A stretch of 14,554 nucleotides of DNA from JBFXDI01 sp050181295 (GTDB lineage: Bacteria > Pseudomonadota > Alphaproteobacteria > Rhizobiales > Aestuariivirgaceae): contig JBFXDI010000102.1 of NCBI GenBank assembly GCA_050181295.1, positions 1 to 14,554 of the forward strand. The letters are read 5' to 3'. The position numbers were made by a program, and so were the translations under genes. How positions within the stretch are numbered: the first letter of the stretch is position 1; every line of letters starts with the position of its first letter. Shown here piece after piece: positions 1 through 4,849 of this stretch. A model generated the notes under the pieces. The model did no database searches, was not told where the DNA came from, and worked only from the letters and a program-made list of their open reading frames with translations.

Positions 1-70
1 CGGAAAGCATGAGCAGTCCGGTCAGCGCGAAGGCTGCCCGGTTGAAGGTCGACGCACGGACTCTCGGCAT
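1..70 (-). CDS. 5' end of an exported protein or lipoprotein gene (partial)
   Basis: Only the first 23 codons are present; the gene runs off the left edge. The peptide begins MPRVRASTFNRAAF and continues ALTGLLMLS: a basic start followed by a hydrophobic stretch, as in a signal peptide. The last residues (LLMLS, next codon starting with G) would fit a lipobox if G-C follows, but the window ends first. A purine-rich GGGGAA lies about 9 nt before the ATG at 70. In many Rhizobiales, genes after ftsZ include lpxC and the lipoprotein bamD (comL). BamD is therefore a possible identity, but that is guesswork from position; the start does not look like LpxC. The chosen ATG is the only clear start visible. 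Confidence 0.4.
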   Translation of the reverse strand, partial: MPRVRASTFNRAAFALTGLLMLS

Positions 71-197
71 GAAGGCTGTTCCCCGACGGCCTGATTCTGG
101 AGCTGTTATGCCCTGACGGGACGAGCAACCCCGCCTGCTCGAAAACAAGCTCTAGACTATTGCATGGCTGTCCGCCACCCCGACCAGCCAAGCCCTA

Positions 198-306
198 GAT
201 CACGATGGGTTTGGGCCAACTTGGCCCAACCCATGAACGTGATCGTTCCAAAGAGTTGAGCATGATCTTGTCGGAAAAGCACTTCACACTTTTCCGGATC
301 ATGCTC
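198..306. repeat. composite extragenic palindromic element
   Basis: Two large imperfect palindromes sit side by side. The first (198-244) has arms GATCACG-ATGGGTTTGGGCCAA (198-219) and TTGGCCCAACCCAT-GAAC-GTGATC (221-244), pairing almost fully around one central base, with a 3-nt insertion in the right arm and a 1-nt insertion in the left. The second (258-306) has outer arms GAGCATGATC (258-267) and GATCATGCTC (297-306) and inner arms GGAAAAG (273-279) and CTTTTCC (289-295) around an 8-9 nt loop. GAGCATGATC...GGAAAAG...CTTTTCC...GATCATGCTC palindromes are, from memory, widespread in intergenic DNA of Rhizobiales. I infer a multicopy REP- or MITE-like element, but copy number cannot be tested here. 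Confidence 0.7.
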
Positions 307-362
307 TGGATAAAGGCGGAAAAGCGGGCGGAAGTTTGGCGCAGGCCGCTTCCCGAGTGGAC

Positions 363-393
363 AAAAGAAAAGGCCCGGCGAGAGCCGGGCCTT
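363..393 (-). terminator. Rho-independent terminator of ftsZ
   Basis: A perfect 10-bp inverted repeat, AAGGCCCGGC (370-379) and GCCGGGCCTT (384-393), encloses a 4-nt loop. Read on the minus strand, the G+C-rich stem is followed at once by a T-rich run (TTTTCTTTTGT). It starts about 20 nt after the ftsZ stop codon at 415-417. This is a textbook intrinsic terminator for transcripts leaving ftsZ. It separates ftsZ from the leftmost gene, so that gene is probably not simply co-transcribed with ftsZ. Confidence 0.92.
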
Positions 394-414
394 GGAGTGG
401 GAGAACCGCTTTCG

Positions 415-1971
415 TCAGTTGGCCTGGCGCCGCAGGAAGGCCGGGATCTCGAGCTGATCGTCGTCGAGCATCGGATCGATCTGGCGCGGGATCGGATGCA
501 CGTTGCTGGGCGCCTGGGGCTGCGTGGGCTCGGCGCGCTGGGAGGCCTGCAGCCGCGGCTCAGCCTTGGCCGCCTGGGCCTGCTGCGGGGCCGAAGCCTG
601 CTCCTCGCGGCGGCCGAGGCCGACGCTAGCCAGACGTTCCAGCAAGCCCCTGCGGCGCCGGCCCTGATCGGCGATGGTCGCCACATCGGCCTGCCGCTGC
701 GCAAGCTGGCGCTGGGCGACGGGCGGGAAGTCCTCGGCCCTCGGCATGCGCGGCGCCATCTTCTGCGCGCGCGGCGTCTTGTCGAGGATGACCTGTGGAG
801 CCATCGCTTCCTCGGCCTCCTCGAAGGACTCCTCGTCGTAGTCCTGCATCGCCGCGGCGTCGTGCGGATCGGCCATGCCGCGTGCATGCGCAGCCTCGCG
901 ACGCGGATCGGCCGCTTCGCGGGCGGCGGGCTGGCGGGAGCCGGAGAAGCCGTAGACCAGGCGGGCGGTCTCGCGCGGCTCCTCGGGCTCGCTTGCCTGC
1001 TCGGCCTCGAGATTGAGCCCGGTGGCGACGACCGACACGCGCATCGTGCCCTCGAGCTTCTCGTCGAAGGTGGCGCCGAGAATGATGTTGGCCTCCGGGT
1101 CCACTTCCTCGCGGATGCGGGTGGCGGCCTCGTCGACCTCGTAGAGGGTGAGGTCAGGCCCGCCGGTGATCGAGATCAGAAGGCCGCGGGCGCCACGCAT
1201 GGAGACGTCGTCGAGCAGCGGGTTGGCGATGGCGGCCTCGGCGGCCTCGATGGCGCGCTTCTCGCCCGAAGCCTCGCCGGTGCCCATCATCGCCTTGCCC
1301 ATCTCGCTCATGATGGCGCGCACGTCGGCGAAATCGAGGTTGATGAGGCCTTCCTTGGTCATGAGCTCGGTGATCGAGGCCACGCCCGAATAGAGCACCT
1401 GGTCGGCCATGGCGAAGGCGGCCGCGAAGGTCGTCTTCTCGTTGGCGACCCGGAACAGGTTCTGGTTCGGGATCACGATGATGGTGTCGACATGCTTCGA
1501 AAGCTGCTCGATGCCGCGCTCGGCGGTGAGCATGCGGCGCTGGCCCTCGAAGTGGAACGGCTTGGTGACCACGCCGACCGTCAGGATCCCCTGTTCCTTG
1601 GCGGCCTTGGCGATGACGGGCGCCGCGCCCGTGCCGGTGCCGCCGCCCATGCCCGCGGTGATGAACACCATGTGGGCGCCGGCGATGTGGTCGAGGATCT
1701 CGGGCAGCGCCTCTTCTGCCGCCGCGGCGCCGATCTGCGGCTGGGATCCCGCGCCCAACCCTTGCGTCAGCGCGTTGCCCATCTGGATGCGCCGTTCGGC
1801 GGCGCTCTGCGTCAGGGCCTGCGCATCGGTGTTGGCGACCACGAATTCGACGCCTTCCAGGCGCGATTCGATCATGTTGTTCACGGCGTTGCCGCCCGCG
1901 CCACCGACACCGAAGACAGTGATACGCGGCTTGAGCTCTGCCAGGTTCGGCACGGTGAGATTGATAGTCAT
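415..1971 (-). CDS. ftsZ: cell division protein FtsZ
   Basis: Bacterial tubulin GTPase that polymerises into the cytoplasmic Z-ring and recruits the divisome. The 518-residue product opens MTINL and has the nucleotide-binding core: GVGGAGGNAV (21-30), NTDAQAL (48-53), the tubulin signature GGGTGTG (109-115) and the T7 catalytic loop NLDFADV (211-217). The globular part ends near residue 318. About 180 residues of low-complexity, Ala/Gln/Glu/Arg-rich linker follow, then the conserved C-terminal peptide (DDDQLEIPAFLRRQ, 503-516) that binds FtsA and other partners. This domain plan marks the main division FtsZ, not a short tail-less paralogue. The ATG at 1971 gives the conserved N-terminus, though the ribosome-binding site is weak and lies in a 10-bp palindrome (1974-1983). 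Upstream on its strand is a PHP-domain gene, not ftsA; 233 bp with CtrA-like sites separate them. A terminator follows it. Confidence 0.98.
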   Translation of the reverse strand: MTINLTVPNLAELKPRITVFGVGGAGGNAVNNMIESRLEGVEFVVANTDAQALTQSAAERRIQMGNALTQGLGAGSQPQIGAAAAEEALPEILDHIAGAHMVFITAGMGGGTGTGAAPVIAKAAKEQGILTVGVVTKPFHFEGQRRMLTAERGIEQLSKHVDTIIVIPNQNLFRVANEKTTFAAAFAMADQVLYSGVASITELMTKEGLINLDFADVRAIMSEMGKAMMGTGEASGEKRAIEAAEAAIANPLLDDVSMRGARGLLISITGGPDLTLYEVDEAATRIREEVDPEANIILGATFDEKLEGTMRVSVVATGLNLEAEQASEPEEPRETARLVYGFSGSRQPAAREAADPRREAAHARGMADPHDAAAMQDYDEESFEEAEEAMAPQVILDKTPRAQKMAPRMPRAEDFPPVAQRQLAQRQADVATIADQGRRRRGLLERLASVGLGRREEQASAPQQAQAAKAEPRLQASQRAEPTQPQAPSNVHPIPRQIDPMLDDDQLEIPAFLRRQAN

Positions 1972-2027
1972 GACGGACGTCCGCTGTTAACCCCGTTAAC
2001 TCCGCGGTCATCTTTGTTGCCGAGGTG

Positions 2028-2053
2028 CTAACAGAAGGTTAACACCTGCTTAC
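2028..2053 (-). promoter_or_regulatory. candidate CtrA box array upstream of ftsZ
   Basis: Three half-sites sit at 11-bp steps: CTAA (2028-2031), seven bases, TTAA (2039-2042), seven bases, TTAC (2050-2053). The CtrA consensus in alphaproteobacteria is TTAA-N7-TTAA, so this is two overlapping sites sharing the perfect central half, each with one mismatch. The array lies 57-82 bp upstream of the ftsZ start codon. CtrA controls ftsZ transcription in Caulobacter, so the placement is biologically sensible, but binding here is inference. Confidence 0.5.
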
Positions 2054-2069
2054 CGGGATCGGTATTTTT

Positions 2070-2098
2070 GAATCAGTTGCGGCGGATGGGGATGAATC
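2070..2098. promoter_or_regulatory. two GANTC (CcrM methylation) sites upstream of ftsZ
   Basis: GAATC occurs at 2070-2074 and again at 2094-2098, just upstream of the candidate CtrA array. GANTC is the target of the alphaproteobacterial cell-cycle methyltransferase CcrM, and GcrA reads its methylation at some promoters, ftsZ among them in Caulobacter. The motif is short and can occur by chance. The pairing and position are what make it notable. Confidence 0.4.
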
Positions 2099-2110
2099 TT
2101 CGTCTCTTTT

Positions 2111-2193
2111 CCTCCCCCCTTGATGGGGGAGGTCGGCCCGGAGGGCCGGGTGGGGGTGCATGGGGCTGTCACCCCTCCCAACGAGAGGAGGGG
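2111..2193. repeat. G+C-rich triple-hairpin repeat between the PHP gene and ftsZ
   Basis: Three inverted repeats are packed into 83 bp. The first is CCTCCCCC (2111-2118) with GGGGGAGG (2125-2132). The second is CGGCCC (2134-2139) with GGGCCG (2143-2148). The third is CCCCTCC (2172-2178) with GGAGGGG (2187-2193). On the minus strand the element starts about 12 nt past the PHP stop codon and so could form hairpins in that transcript's 3' end, but there is no T-run after the stems. From memory, similar sequences recur between genes in alphaproteobacteria, so I infer a repeated element. It may block 3' exonucleases or attenuate readthrough into ftsZ. Confidence 0.6.
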
Positions 2194-2204
2194 AGCATTT
2201 AAGC

Positions 2205-3143
2205 TCAGAGAGCGTCGCGCCAGATCGGATTCGTCCAGGCGCGCTTCCCCGAATGGTCCATGACCGCCACTCGCAACCACGGCGAGCGGCCCTTCTGCGG
2301 CAGCCACGACCGATCGAGCCCGGCAAGGTCGAGGGTCGCCGTCGTGATCGCCCGTCCGACCCGCTGCACCGTGCGCGAGGTTCCGCCCATCACGGATATG
2401 GAATTGACGGGCGAGCAGACGACCGTCAGCTCGTCGCTGGCGAGGGAGACCTCGTGGATGACCGGGCCCTGGCTCGCATAGAAATCGCCGCGCTTCAGCG
2501 CCTCGAGGATCGTCTCCGGCTCGAGCGATGGGGCCTTCACCTGCACCCAGCCGCCGAAGGCGTCGTTGTCGCCATGGTGGAAATGCGCATCGTCGGTGGC
2601 GAAGGCGGTGAGGCGGCGGCCCTCGTTCAGAAGCTGGTCCATGAGATACCAGCCGTCGCCCCGGTCGCATTCCACCGCGCAGCCGTGATTGTAGATCTCG
2701 ACCGCGTCGGCGATGTCGATGGCGCGGCCGTCCTCGATCGTGAGCTGCGACCAGGCGGGATGCGCGATGCCGATGAAAGCGCCGGCCTCGGCCGCGCGGC
2801 GCGCCACCTCCGCTCCGGTCTCGCTCTCCGGACAGGCCTCGAAGTCGAGCGGCAGGCCCGCCGCCACGATGTGCCAGAGCTCGCCCACGGCAGTTATCGG
2901 CGCGTGCAGCTCGGCGCCGATCAAGGTCGTGAAGCGGTTGGAGCGGAATTTTCGCGTGTCGGCGACGGGCCAAGAGAAGCGGCCGAGGAAATGCTCCGAC
3001 AGCATCATGAAGTCGTAGCCCGCATCGCGATAGGCCTCGACCACCCGGTCCGGCGGCAGCGCGCCGTCGGAGAGCGTCGAGTGGGTGTGGATGTTGCCGC
3101 GCCAGAAGCGGCCGGGCTTCGAGAAGGGAGCGATGTCGGGCAT
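2205..3143 (-). CDS. PHP-domain metallohydrolase (CehA/McbA-like phosphoesterase)
   Basis: The 312-residue protein has the metal-binding motifs of the PHP fold in order: NIHTHSTLSDG (17-27; H19, H21, D26), SEH (49-51), GAELHA (76-81), GIAHPAW (125-131) and TDDAHFHH (183-190). PHP proteins hydrolyse phosphate esters and related bonds using two or three metal ions. The domain is about 215 residues; the remaining ~95 residues look like a beta-rich C-terminal extension, as in CehA/McbA-type enzymes. No signal peptide is visible, so it is probably cytoplasmic. The ATG at 3143 puts the first metal motif at the expected place; the ribosome-binding site is weak. It follows mepA by 37 nt and probably shares its transcript. 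The substrate cannot be told from sequence, and any link to division rests only on position. Confidence 0.85.
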   Translation of the reverse strand: MPDIAPFSKPGRFWRGNIHTHSTLSDGALPPDRVVEAYRDAGYDFMMLSEHFLGRFSWPVADTRKFRSNRFTTLIGAELHAPITAVGELWHIVAAGLPLDFEACPESETGAEVARRAAEAGAFIGIAHPAWSQLTIEDGRAIDIADAVEIYNHGCAVECDRGDGWYLMDQLLNEGRRLTAFATDDAHFHHGDNDAFGGWVQVKAPSLEPETILEALKRGDFYASQGPVIHEVSLASDELTVVCSPVNSISVMGGTSRTVQRVGRAITTATLDLAGLDRSWLPQKGRSPWLRVAVMDHSGKRAWTNPIWRDAL

Positions 3144-3180
3144 GGCGGTGACCTGGAGGGAAGCGGCGGATTGCGCCTAT

Positions 3181-4116
3181 TCACTGGATCGAGATGATCC
3201 CGCGGCAGTCCGGCGGCAGGGCGGAGAGCATAAGGGGGGGCGGGGGCTTCCTGGGCTTCGGCGGTGTCGTCGGCTTGGCCCAGAGCTTGTCCTGCATCCA
3301 GTAGGCGAGTTCATCGCCGCAGCCCGTTCCGTCCTTCGGCGCAGGCTCCGCTTGATCCTTGCAGCCGGGGCTGTCGGCCGGGCAGCGGATGCGGACGTGG
3401 AAGTGGTAGTTGTGACCCCAATAGGGGCGCACCTTGGCGAGCCAGGAGCGGTCCCCGGTCGCCCAGTCGCAGAGCGCCTTCTTGATCGGCGGATGCACGA
3501 AGATGCGCGCGACCTGCGGATAGGAGGCGGCGCGGCGGATGAGCCGGTCATGCGCCTCCGTCCAGCGCGAGCGGTCGATCTCCTTGTGGCTCTTGGTCAT
3601 GATCACGGCCGAGATGTTCTCCCGCTCGGAAGCGGTGAGGGTGCGGTTCGGCATCGGGGTCAGCCAGATGTCCGCATCGAGACCGATCTGATGGCTCGCA
3701 TGCCCGGTCAGCATCGGACCGCCGCGGGGCTGCGCCAGATCGCCGACCAGGAGGCCGGGCCAGCCGTCCTTCTCCTGTGCATCCTTGGCCAGCCGCTCCA
3801 CCAGGGCTATAAGTGCCGGGTGGCCCCAGTTGCGGTTGCGCGACAGCCGCATCACCTGCCAGGCGGGACCGTCTATGGGCAGCGCCGTGCCGCCCGCGAG
3901 GCAGCCGCGGGCATAGGAGCCGATGGCGCGGGCGGCGATCGGGGCAGGGTCCTTGACCGCTCCGAAGAGCTCCTTCGCCGGGATCCTGTCGAGCTTGCTC
4001 TTGGCGACGGGCGGCTTCTTCATCGCCGACTTGTCGTCTGCGGAGGAGGGCGCAAGCCCCACCGCCGCGAGGGCAAGAAGGAACGCCACCGCGGCAGGCC
4101 AGCGGGACAGCCTCAT
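3181..4116 (-). CDS. mepA: penicillin-insensitive murein endopeptidase MepA
   Basis: Periplasmic peptidase (M74, LAS family) that cuts D-Ala-meso-DAP cross-links in peptidoglycan without penicillin sensitivity. The 311-residue product begins with a signal peptide (basic MRLSR, hydrophobic core, cleavage near residue 26). Family motifs include GCLAGG (71-76), the zinc motif GHASHQIGLDADIW (138-151; H139, H142, D147/D149) and GHNYHFHVR (234-242), which supplies the C-terminal histidines. Conserved cysteines at 72, 216, 245 and 252 fit the disulphide-rich family. The ATG at 4116 overlaps the sspB stop codon as ATGA, which implies translational coupling and fixes the start. Roles in wall growth and daughter-cell separation are known for the family. 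Its nearness to ftsZ is suggestive only. Confidence 0.94.
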   Translation of the reverse strand: MRLSRWPAAVAFLLALAAVGLAPSSADDKSAMKKPPVAKSKLDRIPAKELFGAVKDPAPIAARAIGSYARGCLAGGTALPIDGPAWQVMRLSRNRNWGHPALIALVERLAKDAQEKDGWPGLLVGDLAQPRGGPMLTGHASHQIGLDADIWLTPMPNRTLTASERENISAVIMTKSHKEIDRSRWTEAHDRLIRRAASYPQVARIFVHPPIKKALCDWATGDRSWLAKVRPYWGHNYHFHVRIRCPADSPGCKDQAEPAPKDGTGCGDELAYWMQDKLWAKPTTPPKPRKPPPPLMLSALPPDCRGIISIQ

Positions 4117-4643
4117 GATTTCTTCCGGAAGGTGTCGAGCGAAACGACCTTAGGCGCCTCGGGCTCGCCGGTGGTCTCCTCGTCCTTCTCCGCGCTCGCG
4201 GGAGACTCCGCCTGCTCGGGTTCGGCATCGTCGGCAGCCTGCGCTGCTGTCGCCACCTCGAACTGAAGACCGAACTGCACGGAGGGATCGAAGAAGCCCT
4301 TCACGGCGGAAAACGGCACGATCAGGCGCTCCTGGACGTTGTCGAAGGAGAGGTCGACCTCGAAGCGCTCCTCCTGCACGTCGAGATTCCAGAACTGATG
4401 CTGGAGGACAATCGTGATCTCTTCCGGATAGCGGCCTCGCAGGCGCGGCGAGATGCGGACGCCCGGATGGCGCGTGTCGATCGCGATGAAGAAGTGGTGG
4501 TCTCCGGGCAGCCCTTCGCGCCCCGCGCGCCGCAACGCCTGGCGCACGACGCCCCGGAGCGCGTCCTGCGCCAGAAGATCGTAGCGCATCAGATCCTGCA
4601 CTTCGGCCAAAAGGCTCTCCAATCCGGCTCGATTCGAAGCCAT
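4113..4643 (-). CDS. sspB: ClpXP adaptor SspB (alphaproteobacterial type)
   Basis: Adaptor that tethers ssrA-tagged and some other proteins to the ClpXP protease. The 176-residue product matches the alphaproteobacterial SspB form. An N-terminal helix and substrate-binding beta-sandwich span about residues 1-125 (VVRQAL, HHFFIAIDT, ISPRLRGRYPEEITIVLQHQ, IVPFSAVKGFFDP). An acidic Ala/Glu-rich flexible linker follows, then the C-terminal ClpX-binding tail VVSLDTFRKK. I start it at the ATG at 4643, because the reading frame continues upstream but that extra stretch is unlike SspB and the family N-terminus begins MASNRAG or similar. Its stop overlaps the mepA start by 4 nt. It is the first gene of the minus-strand group and diverges from the ABC operon. 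Confidence 0.94.
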   Translation of the reverse strand: MASNRAGLESLLAEVQDLMRYDLLAQDALRGVVRQALRRAGREGLPGDHHFFIAIDTRHPGVRISPRLRGRYPEEITIVLQHQFWNLDVQEERFEVDLSFDNVQERLIVPFSAVKGFFDPSVQFGLQFEVATAAQAADDAEPEQAESPASAEKDEETTGEPEAPKVVSLDTFRKKS

Positions 4644-4845
4644 CTTACATGCCGTCCAAGGATAGCGAAATGGCGGCAATAGACCCGAGGAATGCGGGTT
4701 CGAAAGCCTTTCGCACGGGCGGTAGCTGTGGTTCAATCCACCGAAGTGGCCGAAAGCCGGAAGGGTTGCCGGGTGGGGCGGTTCACGGAGCGCGACGGCG
4801 ATACCGAGGCGGGCCGGCCATGAGCAAGCGCCGGCAGGCTGCCGC
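4644..4845. other. divergent intergenic region between sspB and the BMP-type ABC operon
   Basis: This 202-bp stretch must carry promoters in both directions. Two small hairpins are visible: ACCCG (4683-4687) with CGGGT (4695-4699), and CGAAA (4701-4705) with TTTCG (4709-4713). I could not identify a convincing sigma-70 pair, a known riboswitch or an operator palindrome. A possible 9-codon leader peptide at its right end is listed separately. Confidence 0.4.
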
Positions 4846-4849
4846 ATGA
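4820..4849 (+). CDS. possible 9-codon leader peptide before the ABC operon
   Basis: ATG at 4820 opens the short frame MSKRRQAAA, whose TGA stop (4847-4849) overlaps the ATPase start codon (4846-4848) as ATGA. A GAGGCGGG purine-rich run lies about 5 nt before the ATG. Translational coupling through such a peptide is possible, but a random frame of ten codons is equally likely in DNA this G+C-rich. It shows no attenuator-like run of regulatory codons apart from two Arg codons. Confidence 0.2.
   Translation: MSKRRQAAA

Larger units (their letters stand above)
71..414. other. intergenic region downstream of ftsZ (344 bp)
   Basis: No convincing gene lies between the leftmost partial gene and the ftsZ stop codon. 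The stretch holds a composite palindromic repeat (198-306) and the ftsZ terminator (363-393). Positions 71-197 must hold the minus-strand promoter of the leftmost gene if it has its own. I could not find a well-spaced -35/-10 pair there. Long plus-strand reading frames that cross this region are open because of base composition and are not supported. Confidence 0.6.

Noticed and set aside
415..1971. The possibility that this is a secondary FtsZ2-type paralogue, explaining the odd location
   Set aside because: The protein has the full linker and C-terminal partner-binding peptide, which short FtsZ2 proteins lack, so it looks like the main division protein.
1986..2000. GTTAAC-GGG-GTTAAC-like pair close to the ftsZ start as another CtrA site
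   Set aside because: The two TTAA words (1987-1990 and 1996-1999) are separated by 5 bases, not 7, so they do not fit the CtrA consensus, though another regulator could use this palindrome.
205..2031. 608-codon plus-strand open frame opposite ftsZ
   Set aside because: It is antisense to an unmistakable ftsZ, rich in Arg/Gly/His/Leu as expected from G+C-rich complement frames, and shows no family motif.
2187..2193. Hairpin after the PHP gene as an intrinsic terminator
   Set aside because: No T-run follows the stem on the minus strand; it is better described as part of a multi-hairpin repeat.
3085..4266. 393-codon plus-strand open frame opposite mepA
   Set aside because: Overlaps mepA entirely and parts of sspB and the PHP gene on the other strand; no motif.
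4683..4713. tRNA-like GGTTCGAA with flanking small stems
   Set aside because: No acceptor, D or anticodon arms can be assembled around it; only two short isolated hairpins are present.
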